A DNA stretch of 30,724 nucleotides from JAWBSP01 sp964632175 (GTDB taxonomy: Archaea > Hadarchaeota > Hadarchaeia > Hadarchaeales > JAWBSP01): positions 1 through 30,724 of the forward strand of contig CAZWBJ010000011.1 in NCBI GenBank assembly GCA_964632175.1, in the 5' to 3' direction. Numbering within the stretch: the first letter of the stretch is position 1; each line of letters begins with the position of its first letter. The translations under genes were made by a program, and so were the position numbers. Of this stretch, positions 8,591-16,461 are shown in pieces. The notes beneath the pieces are model-generated. The model did no database searches, was not told the origin of the DNA, and worked only from the letters and a program-made list of their open reading frames with translations.

Positions 8591-8618
8591 CGGGAGGCTG
8601 CTGCCCCAGCCCCTCCCG
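8591..8618. other. Strong GC stem-loop between tRNA-Thr and the small Cys protein gene
   Basis: Seven perfect outer pairs (CGGGAGG with CCTCCCG) enclose four inner pairs (GCTG with CAGC) and a 3-nt loop. On the plus strand it is followed by CTTTTCC, like a weak intrinsic terminator, but no plus-strand gene ends closer than 8236. On the minus strand it lies 43 nt beyond the tRNA 3' end and 36 nt before the GTG of the small protein, so it may act in tRNA 3' processing, as a leader structure, or may be fortuitous. Confidence 0.4.
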
Positions 8619-8660
8619 CTGATCTTTTCCTGCCGCTATTTATGCCTTCCGACGCTCAGA

Positions 8661-8733
8661 AGCCGCCGGTGGGGATCGAACCCACGACCTACCGCTTACG
8701 AGGCGGTCGCTCTACCGGCTGAGCTACGGCGGC
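8661..8733 (-). tRNA. tRNA-Thr (anticodon CGT)
   Basis: The minus strand folds into a full cloverleaf: acceptor GCCGCCG paired with CGGCGGC, D arm with GGTAGAGC, anticodon stem ACCGC/GCGGT around loop CTCGTAA (anticodon CGT, reads ACG), and T arm GTGGG-TTCGATC-CCCAC. The discriminator base is U, as in archaeal tRNA-Thr. No CCA is encoded and no intron is present. Confidence 0.96.
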
Positions 8734-8796
8734 ATCAGAATTTCACCTCAAAAATCAAAATCGTTGCTTTAAGGAGGATACCGGGAAGATTACTTG

Positions 8797-9675
8797 ATGG
8801 AAATAATCGTGGGCTCAGAGAGGCTGAAAAGGGGCTTTGCCAAGATGCAGAAGGGGGGGGTTATCATGGACGTTACGACCCCGGAGCAGGCTAGGATAGC
8901 GGAGGAGGCCGGAGCCGTTGCCGTTATGGCTCTCCAGGCCGTGCCGGCCGACATCAGAGCGGCTGGAGGAGTAGCCAGAATGGCCGATCCCGCCATCATC
9001 AAGGAGATCATGGATGCGGTCAGCATTCCCGTCATGGCAAAATGCCGGATTGGACATTTTGCCGAGGCCCAGATCCTTGAGGCGCTGGGGGTGGACATGA
9101 TAGATGAAAGCGAGGTCCTGACTCCCGCGGACGAGGAGTTCCATATCGACAAGCACAAGTTCAAGGTTCCCTTCGTCTGTGGGGCGAGGGATCTGGGGGA
9201 GGCCCTCAGGAGGATTGAGGAGGGTGCCGCCATGATAAGGACGAAGGGGGAGGCGGGAACCGGTAACATCGTGGAGGCCGTCAGGCACATAAGGCTCACC
9301 AAGAGGCAGATCTCCGAGCTGAACGGGGGGAACCTACAAGAAAAGGCGAAAGAATATGGGGTCTCGGTGGAGCTGGTGGAGGAAGTGGCTAGGCTCCGCA
9401 GGCTCCCCGTGGTCTGGTTCTGCGCCGGGGGGATAGCCACGCCCGCGGACGCCGCCATGGTGATGCAGCTCGGGGTGGACGGAATCTTTGTGGGCTCCGG
9501 GATCTTCAAATCCAGCGACCCCCCACGGATGGCGAGGGCAATCGTCGAGGCGGCCCGCCACTACAACGAGCCGGAGGTGCTGCTGGAGGTCAGCAAGAAC
9601 CTTCCCCAGCCCATGAGGGGAATAGACGTAAGAAAGCTGGACCCAACCGAGCGACTGGCCGCAAGGGGACGCTAG
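8797..9675 (+). CDS. pdxS: Pyridoxal 5'-phosphate synthase, synthase subunit PdxS
   Basis: Forms PLP from ribose 5-phosphate, glyceraldehyde 3-phosphate and ammonia supplied by PdxT; a TIM-barrel protein that assembles as a dodecamer. About 292 aa, the normal size. Seen: the MDVTTPEQARIAEEAGA segment with the catalytic Asp, PVMAKCRIGHF with the first catalytic Lys, and RTKGEAGTGNIVEA with the second Lys and the phosphate-binding glycines. An in-frame TTG at 8794 directly precedes the ATG at 8797; ATG is preferred. A GGAGG about 20 nt upstream is too far for a normal ribosome binding site. The stop overlaps the pdxT start by one base, so the two subunits are coupled. Confidence 0.97.
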   Translation: MEIIVGSERLKRGFAKMQKGGVIMDVTTPEQARIAEEAGAVAVMALQAVPADIRAAGGVARMADPAIIKEIMDAVSIPVMAKCRIGHFAEAQILEALGVDMIDESEVLTPADEEFHIDKHKFKVPFVCGARDLGEALRRIEEGAAMIRTKGEAGTGNIVEAVRHIRLTKRQISELNGGNLQEKAKEYGVSVELVEEVARLRRLPVVWFCAGGIATPADAAMVMQLGVDGIFVGSGIFKSSDPPRMARAIVEAARHYNEPEVLLEVSKNLPQPMRGIDVRKLDPTERLAARGR

Positions 9676-10253
9676 TGAAGGTAGGAGTAATTGGGCTTCA
9701 GGGGGATGTAGAGGAACACCTAGAGGCTTTCCGGGGACTGGCGGAGACCTCGTGTGTCACCCGCCCCCAGCAACTGGAGGGGCTGGACGCCCTGGTCATC
9801 CCGGGCGGGGAATCCACCACCATAGGAAGGCTCCTCGTCTCAACCGGTCTTTTCGAGAGGGTGAGGGAACTGGGTCTCTCTGGTCTGCCCATTTTGGGCA
9901 CCTGCGCCGGGATGATCCTGCTGGCCAAGAAGGGCGATGAGGTGGTGGAGAGGACGAGGCAGCCGTTGCTAGGGCTCATGGACTTTGCGGTGAAACGCAA
10001 TGCCTTCGGCAGGCAGAGGGAGTCCTTCGAGACCGAAATACACATCCCCGTGCTGGGTCCTCAGCCCTTCAGGTGCGTTTTCATAAGGGCGCCCATAGCC
10101 ACGGAGGTGTGGGGAAGAGCGAAGGTGTTGGCGACCTTTCAGGAGAAGATAATAGCCGTGCAGCAGGACGGCATGCTGGCCCTCTCCTTCCACCCGGAGC
10201 TCGTCCCGGACGACAGGATGCTCCGGTATTTTCTGGCCCTCTGCAAAAGGTAG
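9675..10253 (+). CDS. pdxT: Pyridoxal 5'-phosphate synthase, glutaminase subunit PdxT
   Basis: Class I glutamine amidotransferase that hydrolyses glutamine and channels ammonia to PdxS. 192 aa with start GTG at 9675 sharing one base with the pdxS stop. Motifs: GLQGDVEEH at the N terminus, PGGESTTIGRL (oxyanion region), GTCAGMILLAK with the nucleophile Cys, and LSFHPEL with the His and Glu of the triad. All catalytic residues are present. Its TAG stop directly abuts the glmS stop on the other strand (TAGCTA), with no spacer for a separate terminator. Confidence 0.97.
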   Translation: MKVGVIGLQGDVEEHLEAFRGLAETSCVTRPQQLEGLDALVIPGGESTTIGRLLVSTGLFERVRELGLSGLPILGTCAGMILLAKKGDEVVERTRQPLLGLMDFAVKRNAFGRQRESFETEIHIPVLGPQPFRCVFIRAPIATEVWGRAKVLATFQEKIIAVQQDGMLALSFHPELVPDDRMLRYFLALCKR

Positions 10254-12014
10254 CTACTCGACCGTCACGGACTTGGCCAGATGCCTGGGGCGGTCGGGGT
10301 CGCATCCCCTCTCCACCGCCAGGTAATAGGCGAGGAGCTGAAGGGGGATGACGGAGAGGAGGGGGAAGAAAATCTCCTCGGCTGGAGGAAGGGTGAAAGT
10401 TTCCACTCCGTGAAGTTTATCAAAGGCTATTCCTATCACCCTTGCGCCCCTCGCCCTGACCTCCTCGATGTTGGAGAGCATCCTGCTTCCGGCCTCCCCA
10501 GGAGGAACCAGCGCTATCACCGGGGTACCCTCCTCGATGAGGGCCAGCGTCCCGTGCTTTAGCTCCCCTCCGGCCATCGCCTCCGCGTGGATGTACGCCA
10601 CCTCCTTCAGCTTCAGCGCCCCCTCCAAGGCGATGGGGTATCCGATCCCCCTGCTTATCAGGTACACATCCTCCACCGACCTGTATTGCGGAGCCAGTTT
10701 TTTCACCCTCGGCTGAAGTTGCTTCAGCACGGTCTCCATCATTCCCGGAAGGCCCGCCAGATTCACCCTCTTGGAAGAGAGCAGGAGAGCAAGCCGCAGA
10801 AGGTACGCTAGCTGGGAGGTGAAACTCTTGGTCGCCACCACGCTGATCTCCGGCCCAGCGTGGATGTAGCAGGTCAGGTCACTCTCCCTAGTGATGGTGC
10901 TCCCCACCACGTTGACCAGGGAAACCAGCCTGACCCCCTCTTCCTTCGCCAGCCTCACCGCCTTCAGGGTGTCAGCAGTCTCGCCGGACTGGGTTATGGC
11001 CAGCATGAAGTCCCCCTTCCTCGGCTGGCAACTCTCCCAGAACTCCGAAGAGAGCACGGCCTCCGCGTGGAGCCCCGCCAGCCTGAGGAGCAGGTTCTTG
11101 CCAACCAGCGCGGCATGGTAGGAGGTGCCACAACCGACGAGGTAGATCCTGTCCGCCCTCTCCATCTCCTCAGCGAGTTTCTTCAGCATGACCGGATCCG
11201 ACCTGAGGGTTTCCCTAACCGCCACCGGCTGCTCGAAAATCTCCTTGAGCATGAAGTGCGGATAGCCCATCTTTTCCGCCATCTGGAGCGTCCATCTCAC
11301 GGTGGTCGGGCTTCTCCTCACCGTCTTCCCCGTGTCCAGGGAGGAAATCCTCATCCCCTCCGCCGTCAGCTCCACCATCTCCCGCTCGTGCAGCGGGAGG
11401 ACCTTTCTGGTGAACCTCAGGAGCGCCGGAAGATCGGAAGAGAAAAGCATTTCGCCCCGCCCCACCCCCACCACTAGCGGGCTCTCCTTCCTGACGCCTA
11501 TCACCTTGGCGGGCTCTCGCGTGCACAGAATTCCCAAGGCAAAACTACCCTTCAACCTCGCGCAGGCCCTCCTAACGGCCTCGGCAAAGCTGGCCCCCTT
11601 CTGTAGGTGATAGGAAATCAGGTTGGGAATCACCTCGGTGTCCGTCTCCGAAACGAAGGTGTAACCCTTTCCCTCAAGAAACTTCCTCAGCTCCAGATAA
11701 TTTTCGATAATGCCGTTGTGCACGACCGCCACCTCCCCCTTGGAATCTAGATGCGGGTGGGCGTTACGCCGGGACGGCTCACCGTGGGTTGCCCACCTGG
11801 TATGACCCACTCCCACGTTCCCCGGCAGTTCCGAGAGTCGGAGCCTTTCCTCGATCTCCTCCACCTTTCCCTTGTCCTTCTTTACCAGCAGCCTTCCCTC
11901 CCAGAGAGTGCACGCGCCCGCGCTGTCGTATCCCCTGTACTCCAGCCTTTTCAGGGCCTCCAAGAGAACGGGCGCCGCCGCCCTTCTTCCCACGTACCCC
12001 ACAATCCCGCACAT
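10254..12014 (-). CDS. glmS: Glutamine--fructose-6-phosphate aminotransferase (isomerizing)
   Basis: Makes glucosamine 6-phosphate, the entry to UDP-GlcNAc for surface glycans. 586 aa. The N-terminal Ntn glutaminase begins MCGIVGYVG with Cys as residue 2, and has the HTRWATHG and HNGIIENY segments. Two SIS sugar-isomerase domains follow (GCGTSYHAALVGKN and ITQSGETADT in the first). The C terminus LAKSVTVE is the family's conserved end. The frame is open 60 codons upstream, but only the start at 12014 puts Cys after Met, as the mechanism requires. AGGAGG lies about 12 nt before the start, and a TATA box at 12034-12045 lies so close that a near-leaderless transcript is also possible. Confidence 0.98.
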   Translation of the reverse strand: MCGIVGYVGRRAAAPVLLEALKRLEYRGYDSAGACTLWEGRLLVKKDKGKVEEIEERLRLSELPGNVGVGHTRWATHGEPSRRNAHPHLDSKGEVAVVHNGIIENYLELRKFLEGKGYTFVSETDTEVIPNLISYHLQKGASFAEAVRRACARLKGSFALGILCTREPAKVIGVRKESPLVVGVGRGEMLFSSDLPALLRFTRKVLPLHEREMVELTAEGMRISSLDTGKTVRRSPTTVRWTLQMAEKMGYPHFMLKEIFEQPVAVRETLRSDPVMLKKLAEEMERADRIYLVGCGTSYHAALVGKNLLLRLAGLHAEAVLSSEFWESCQPRKGDFMLAITQSGETADTLKAVRLAKEEGVRLVSLVNVVGSTITRESDLTCYIHAGPEISVVATKSFTSQLAYLLRLALLLSSKRVNLAGLPGMMETVLKQLQPRVKKLAPQYRSVEDVYLISRGIGYPIALEGALKLKEVAYIHAEAMAGGELKHGTLALIEEGTPVIALVPPGEAGSRMLSNIEEVRARGARVIGIAFDKLHGVETFTLPPAEEIFFPLLSVIPLQLLAYYLAVERGCDPDRPRHLAKSVTVE

Positions 12015-12033
12015 ACGAAAGATTCCTCCTAGG

Positions 12034-12045
12034 GATATATTTCCC
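12034..12045 (-). promoter_or_regulatory. TATA box for glmS
   Basis: The minus strand reads GGGAAATATATC, centred about 25 nt before the glmS ATG, at the spacing expected for a leaderless archaeal transcript. The AGGAGG between box and start would then not be transcribed; if it is used as a ribosome binding site the start of transcription must lie further upstream. Confidence 0.5.
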
Positions 12046-12141
12046 GTAACTGGAGCTCGCTCCGAAGGAGTAAGCATCCACACGCACGTTAACAAGCCGC
12101 CCACCCTCAATGCTGGCAAATTTAACCATGCATAAGTTAGG

Positions 12142-13305
12142 ATGAGCGCAGGCCAAAAGTCCATCAGGGAGCTGCTCGTTGAGATGAAGGACATCTCCGA
12201 CTGGATGGTGGATCTTTCCTTGGCTTCCGTATACTTCGAGGACGAGAACCTGGCGAAGCTCGTCCATTCCCTGGAGAGCAGGATGGATGACCTGACCTAC
12301 GAATTCTTCCAGCGCTCGGCCATGGTTTCGAGAAGCAGGGAGGAGGCCAGAAGGATGGTGAGCCTGATGCAAATCGCCGCGAGCGCCGAGAACATCTCAA
12401 ACGCCTGCGGAGATTTGAGTTCCCTCGTGCTCAAGAAGGCAGAGGTCCACACCGTGCTGAAGGAGGCGCTCGCGATGGCGGCGGAAAGGCTTGCCAAGAT
12501 AAAGGTCAGGGAAGGCTCCCATCTGGCGGGCAAAGAGCTCGGGCAACTCCGTCTCCCCTCCTCCATGGGCGTCTGGGTTCTAGCGAGGGGGAGGGGGGAG
12601 GAATACGAGATCCCCAGGAAGGAAACCCTGTTGGAGACCGGGGACCTGCTGGTGGTGAAGGGCCCCCCTGAAGGCATACATCGCATCCACAGGATAGCGG
12701 GGGAGCCCCTCCCACGGGTCAAGTCCTCCCGCAAGCTCAGGAGCCTGAAGAGAACCCTGGCCGAGATGAGGGACGCGGCTGTCCTGTCGGTGGACCTAGC
12801 CTACTCCTCCGTTCTCCTAAACCTAGCCGAGCCCGCGGAACTCGTGAGGGAGATAGAAACGAAATTCGATAAGCTCTCCTATAAACTTTGGGCCGAGACC
12901 CTGAAGGCCGCCAAAAAGGAGGGAGAGAAAGGTCTGACCAGCGTGCTGGAGACGGTCAGGTGTCTGGAGAGAATTACGGACTCGGCCGACTCCATCGTGG
13001 ATTCCCTCCTGAGGGGAATCGAGCCCCACCCCGTGCTGACCGAGGCCATGAGCGAGGCGAATGAGAAAATTTCCAGGATTCAGGTGAGGTCGGGCTCGGT
13101 CCTCGAAAACCGATCGATAGATGAGCTGGATCTGTGGACCACCACCGGAACCTATGTCCTCTTCATTCAGAGGGGGGAGAAGTTTCTGTACACCCCGAGC
13201 AGAAAAACCAGAATCCTGGCGGGAGATCTCGTGGTTCTGCGGGGGGCCTACGCCGGGATCGAAAAGGTGAAGAAGCTGGCCGAGGTCAGCGTTTCCGAGC
13301 CCTGA
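12142..13305 (+). CDS. Duplicated PhoU / RCK_C (TrkA-C) domain protein
   Basis: 387 aa with an internal duplication: PhoU-like helical domain (about 1-95), RCK_C/TrkA-C domain (about 110-185), second PhoU-like domain (about 195-290) and second RCK_C (about 300-387). The halves can be aligned by eye: MKDISDWMVDLSLASVYF with MRDAAVLSVDLAYSSVLL, and RLAKIKVREGSHLAGKELG with KISRIQVRSGSVLENRSID. Archaeal proteins of this layout are thought to be cytosolic ligand-sensing regulators of K+ or other ion transporters; RCK_C domains of related proteins bind cyclic di-AMP. No channel gene is adjacent. A TATA-like AAATTTAA at 12117-12125 lies about 21 nt before the ATG. The last 20 nt overlap the convergent THUMP gene. 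Confidence 0.9.
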   Translation: MSAGQKSIRELLVEMKDISDWMVDLSLASVYFEDENLAKLVHSLESRMDDLTYEFFQRSAMVSRSREEARRMVSLMQIAASAENISNACGDLSSLVLKKAEVHTVLKEALAMAAERLAKIKVREGSHLAGKELGQLRLPSSMGVWVLARGRGEEYEIPRKETLLETGDLLVVKGPPEGIHRIHRIAGEPLPRVKSSRKLRSLKRTLAEMRDAAVLSVDLAYSSVLLNLAEPAELVREIETKFDKLSYKLWAETLKAAKKEGEKGLTSVLETVRCLERITDSADSIVDSLLRGIEPHPVLTEAMSEANEKISRIQVRSGSVLENRSIDELDLWTTTGTYVLFIQRGEKFLYTPSRKTRILAGDLVVLRGAYAGIEKVKKLAEVSVSEP

Positions 13306-13792
13306 AGCTCCAGCTGCCTCTGAGAATCCCCACATACGTCAGGGGACCGAGCACCTCCGCGGAAATCTCCACATCTGGCGTTTCAAGCTCCACCTCCGGT
13401 TTGACGCCCGTCCTCTGCTCAATGGCTTTTTGGAGCTCCGCCCCGATCTCCCGCTCGAGTTCGGGCGTGGGCTTCTCCAGGCGGTGGGATCCCCTCTTGT
13501 GAAGCCTGAAGGAAAAACTCTCCCCCCTCCCCACCAGCTCGCTCACCCGCAGAGCCGCCCGCTTCACCCCTTCAGGATCGCTGGTGGTTTCCGCCATCAC
13601 GGGGACGGCCCTCCCGACGCTGGGGCACCTGTTGAGCTCCCTCGCCAGCTCCATTGGCTCCCCCTCGGCTTCCACCACGAAGACCCCCCTGAAACCTGAA
13701 TGCCTGATCTCCGCCCTGGGGAGCAGGCGCCTGATCGCCAGATAGGTCTGCCTCGAGCTCAGAAAGTTTCTGCAGGTCACCACCAGCTTCAT
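13286..13792 (-). CDS. THUMP-domain RNA-binding protein (Tan1/THUMPD1-like)
   Basis: 168 aa. A THUMP-type C-terminal half: RVSELVGRGESFSFRLHKRGSH, then GAELQKAIEQRTG, then VELETPDVEISAEVLG and a YVGILRGSW end, the usual THUMP strand-helix order. The N-terminal half (MKLVVTCRN..., GFRGVFVVEAEG) is the extra alpha/beta domain seen in Tan1-type proteins, which help acetylate tRNA cytidine (ac4C12 in yeast). No catalytic methyltransferase or sulfurtransferase domain is attached. It overlaps Cgi121 by four bases, so the two tRNA-related genes form an operon. Function as a tRNA-modification adaptor is inferred from family. Confidence 0.85.
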   Translation of the reverse strand: MKLVVTCRNFLSSRQTYLAIRRLLPRAEIRHSGFRGVFVVEAEGEPMELARELNRCPSVGRAVPVMAETTSDPEGVKRAALRVSELVGRGESFSFRLHKRGSHRLEKPTPELEREIGAELQKAIEQRTGVKPEVELETPDVEISAEVLGPLTYVGILRGSWSFRARKR

Positions 13793-14349
13793 TTGAGTAG
13801 CTCGAGCAGGGCGATTTTCTCCATGACAAACTTCCCCATTTCCCCCGCCGTGACCGTGGGAGGGAGGGAGAAGGTTTCTCTGAGTTCCTTTTCCTCTCTC
13901 TTTTGGAGCAAGATCTCGTCGTCCCTTACAAGAAGCCCGCTCACCTCCTCCGCCGCGGACCTCACCGAAGTCCCATCTTTTCCAACCACGACCACCGCCA
14001 CTTCTTCGGTTGCAGGGGTTACCCCCACCTTCCTCAGCGCCACCTCTATCTGCCTCTCGGCGGCCACCCAGCAGAGCAGGTTGAGCGCGGGGTTATCGGC
14101 AAACCTCTCCCCCCTCCCCTCGAAGAGGAGGGCGAGGCTGACCGCGTGCAGCAGATGCTCCTTCCCGGCCACCCTCCGAGCATCGAAGACCTGAGCAATC
14201 ACTCCGTGCTTGGACTGAATACCGGCAACTCGACGTATGGCCTCGTCAGCTCGCACCCTCAGCCTCCCACCCAGGACTGCCACCACCCTTCCGCGTATCT
14301 CAAACTCCACTCTCTCCTTCCGAAACGAACCAAAAAGGAGAGATGGCAT
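13789..14349 (-). CDS. cgi121: KEOPS complex subunit Cgi121
   Basis: 186 aa. The segment KEHLLHAVSLALLFEGRG, followed by NPALNLLCWVAAERQIEVAL and RKVGVTP, is the Cgi121 core that binds Bud32 and recognises the tRNA 3' end in the KEOPS t6A37 synthase. The C-terminal part (about 125-186) is helical and less conserved. The start at 14349 is preferred; other in-frame starts further in would lose the first strand. It is coupled by ATGA to the downstream THUMP gene and divergent from the OB-fold gene, whose probable start lies 24 nt away. Other KEOPS genes are not in the window. Confidence 0.88.
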   Translation of the reverse strand: MPSLLFGSFRKERVEFEIRGRVVAVLGGRLRVRADEAIRRVAGIQSKHGVIAQVFDARRVAGKEHLLHAVSLALLFEGRGERFADNPALNLLCWVAAERQIEVALRKVGVTPATEEVAVVVVGKDGTSVRSAAEEVSGLLVRDDEILLQKREEKELRETFSLPPTVTAGEMGKFVMEKIALLELLK

Positions 14350-14373
14350 TTATGGAGTAGGGTCAGAATTTTA

Positions 14374-15012
14374 GTGTGGGCTCCTGCGAGAAAGGTCCTG
14401 ATTGAGGATCTCCAGAAAGGGGAATACAGGGAAGCCACAGACGAGGAACCGGCGCACATCGTTACCTTATGGGGGGAGAAGACCTCAAGGGTCAGAATCC
14501 TCGGAACGGTGGTGGACAAGGCCGTGGACGAACGTCTGTGCTTTCTCTTCCTCGACGATGAAACGGGGGTCATCAGCCTGAGGGCGTGGGGGGAGGAGGC
14601 GAAAGAATTGGAGAAGTACGAGTTGGGGAGCCTGCTGGATGTGATCGGTAGGGTTAGGGAATTCTCCGGAGAGATCTATCTCCAGCCTGAGCTGATCATC
14701 AGGGTGGAGGACCCCAACCTGGAGACGCTGAGGCTGCTGGAGATAGTGAGGGCCAGGAAGAAGGCGCTGGCTGCAGGCGTGCTTCCGGCACCAAAGGAAA
14801 GCCAACTCCCCGTACAACAGGTGGAGGTGCCTTCCCTGGAGAGGGAGGTTGAATCCACCATCCGGAGGCTGGACCGCGGTGAGGGAGTATCGGTGGAGGA
14901 GGTGGCCGCCGAGCTGAAGATCTCCAAGGAGGACGCCTGGGAGGGCATCCGCCTCCTCCTAGCCCTCGGGACGGCCTACGAGTTCAGGGAGGGAAGGTAC
15001 AAGGTGGTGTGA
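14374..15012 (+). CDS. OB-fold / winged-helix protein, RPA32-like single-stranded DNA-binding protein
   Basis: About 212 aa from GTG at 14374. The OB fold covers about residues 30-110 (KTSRVRILGTVVDKAV, LCFLFLDDETGVISLRAWG, then a LLDVIGRVREFSGEIYLQPELI strand pair). The C-terminal 55 residues (VESTIRRLDRGEGVSVEEV, then AAELKISKEDAWEGI, ending EFREGRYKVV) look like a winged helix, the same order as eukaryotic RPA32 and archaeal RPA-associated proteins. The frame is open far upstream into the antisense of cgi121, but that part is low-complexity shadow. A TTTATGG block near 14350-14356 could be its TATA element. The TGA stop shares its last base with the aIF2-beta ATG. Confidence 0.8.
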   Translation: MWAPARKVLIEDLQKGEYREATDEEPAHIVTLWGEKTSRVRILGTVVDKAVDERLCFLFLDDETGVISLRAWGEEAKELEKYELGSLLDVIGRVREFSGEIYLQPELIIRVEDPNLETLRLLEIVRARKKALAAGVLPAPKESQLPVQQVEVPSLEREVESTIRRLDRGEGVSVEEVAAELKISKEDAWEGIRLLLALGTAYEFREGRYKVV

Positions 15013-15419
15013 TGGAGACCTACGAGCAACTCCTTAAGAGGGCCCTGGAGCAGGTTCCAAAGATCACTTTCGACCGCGAGAGGTTTCAGGTGCCGGAGCC
15101 CGACACCATCCAAGTGGGGAACAGGACCATCCTCCGAAACTTCAAGAGCATCTGCTCGGCGATGAATCGGGATGAAAAGCATTTCATGAAGTACCTGCTT
15201 CGGGAGCTGGGGGCCGCGGGGAGCCAGGCCGGGGAGCAGCTCATCGTCCAAGGAAAATTTCCGGGGAGTATTATCAAACAGAAGCTCGATTCCTACCTGG
15301 AGGAGTTCGTTTTTTGCAAGGAATGCAGAAGGCCTGACACCAAGCTGATGAGACAGGAGAGAGTCACTGTGCTCCAGTGCGAGGCCTGCGGGGCTAGGAG
15401 CACGGTGAGGAGCATCTAA
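15012..15419 (+). CDS. eif2b: Translation initiation factor aIF2 subunit beta
   Basis: 135 aa. Part of the aIF2 heterotrimer that carries initiator Met-tRNA to the ribosome. Recognised by the central fold (VGNRTILRNFKSICSAMNR, then HFMKYLLRELGAAGS, LIVQGKFPGSIIKQKLDSYL) and the C-terminal zinc ribbon (FCKECRRPDTKL and LQCEACGARSTV). Full normal length. The ATG at 15012 overlaps the upstream TGA; an in-frame GTG one codon earlier is less likely. It ends in TAATG with the next gene. Confidence 0.97.
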   Translation: METYEQLLKRALEQVPKITFDRERFQVPEPDTIQVGNRTILRNFKSICSAMNRDEKHFMKYLLRELGAAGSQAGEQLIVQGKFPGSIIKQKLDSYLEEFVFCKECRRPDTKLMRQERVTVLQCEACGARSTVRSI

Positions 15420-15712
15420 TGCCCAGACTCAGGATCATCCAGACGGGGGAGGAGGTTCTCGCCATCGTCTGCGACGCGGAGCTCATCGGCAAGGAGTTCA
15501 GGGATGAGAAGACGGTCCTGAGGGTGGACGAGAGGTTCTACGGGGGAAGGGAGGCGAGCGTGGGGGAGTGTCTGAGGGCGATAAGGGAGGCCACCATCGC
15601 CAACGTGGTGGGATCGGTGGTGGAGAGGGCGATCCAGGAGGGCCTGATCGATCCGGAGAGGGTCCTGAGGGTTCAGGGGGTTCCCCACGCGATGATGGTG
15701 AAGATGAAGTGA
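15419..15712 (+). CDS. DUF424 family protein
   Basis: 97 aa, matching the archaeal DUF424 family, which often sits next to aIF2-beta. It has the family pattern of an N-terminal strand (RIIQTGEEVLAIVCDAELIG), RFYGGREASVGECLRAIREA in the middle, and a conserved ATIANVVGSVVERAIQEGLI helix. The role is unknown; a translation-linked function is inferred from neighbours. Its ATG shares a base with the aIF2-beta TAA stop, and its TGA overlaps the GTG of the NMD3 gene. Confidence 0.93.
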   Translation: MPRLRIIQTGEEVLAIVCDAELIGKEFRDEKTVLRVDERFYGGREASVGECLRAIREATIANVVGSVVERAIQEGLIDPERVLRVQGVPHAMMVKMK

Positions 15713-16449
15713 AGCGGTTCTGCTACAGCTGCGGGGCACTCGAGTCCGAGAGCAACCCTCTGGTGGGCGGGCTCTGCCGGGGGTGCCTGTCCTCCAAACC
15801 CCTCCTCCTTCTCCCCAAGCTCGAGGTGGTGACCTGCCCGAGATGTGGAGCCGTGAGAGTGGGGGGGAGCTGGTTGGAGAGCGGGCTGGAGGAAGTGATG
15901 AGGGGCCTCGTACTTTCGCGCCTGAAGGTTGCCAAACTCACAAACAACACTTGGGAGTTCGTCCCCCTAACCCAGGCGAGCGGCGTTCAGGTGGAGGTGG
16001 GGATCGGGGAAGGAAAAACCGGCTTGAGAGTAACCGTGAGGGCGAGGATGAGACTGGGGGAGAAACAGGCCCTGCCGCTCCAGCAGGAACTCGTGACAAA
16101 TGTGCCCCTGAGGAGGGAGACCTGCAAGATTTGCAGGCTGAAGGCGGGGGGATACTACGAGGCCATCCTACAGGTGAGGGGGAAGGATGTAGCAAGGATC
16201 CGGAGGCTCGTCGAGGAGGAGGCCAAGCTGGCGAGCAGGGAGGACGGGAGGGCCTTTCTCACCAAAGTGGAGGAGGTAGAGGGAGGGGTGGATTTCTACC
16301 TCAGCTCGGCCGCCCTCGCCCGCAGGCTCGGGAGAACCCTGAAGCTGGTGCACGGGGCACAGCTTTCCGAGAGCGCCAAGCTGGTCGGCCAGGCTGGAGG
16401 GAGGCGCAGGTACAGGGTGTCGGTCCTGGCAAGGCTGAAAAGTGGATAG
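15709..16449 (+). CDS. NMD3 homolog, large ribosomal subunit biogenesis factor
   Basis: 246 aa from a GTG overlapping the DUF424 stop (GTGA). Zinc-binding CxxC pairs are visible in order: CYSCG, LCRGC, CPRCGAVRVGG, and later CKICRLKAGGYYEAILQVRG, the NMD3 pattern. Later segments (VDFYLSSAALARRLGRTLK, ending YRVSVLARL) match the conserved NMD3 eIF5A-like domains. In eukaryotes NMD3 exports and matures the 60S subunit; archaeal forms lack the nuclear export tail, as here. It is part of the same operon as aIF2-beta. Confidence 0.92.
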   Translation: MKRFCYSCGALESESNPLVGGLCRGCLSSKPLLLLPKLEVVTCPRCGAVRVGGSWLESGLEEVMRGLVLSRLKVAKLTNNTWEFVPLTQASGVQVEVGIGEGKTGLRVTVRARMRLGEKQALPLQQELVTNVPLRRETCKICRLKAGGYYEAILQVRGKDVARIRRLVEEEAKLASREDGRAFLTKVEEVEGGVDFYLSSAALARRLGRTLKLVHGAQLSESAKLVGQAGGRRRYRVSVLARLKSG

Positions 16450-16461
16450 GGGTAAACGAGA

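Noticed and set aside
12015..12194. 60-codon upstream extension of glmS
   Set aside because: The Ntn glutaminase needs Cys right after the initiator Met, which fixes the start at 12014.
13903..14373. Upstream extension of the OB-fold gene
   Set aside because: It is antisense to cgi121 and of low-complexity composition; the OB-fold protein begins near GTG 14374.
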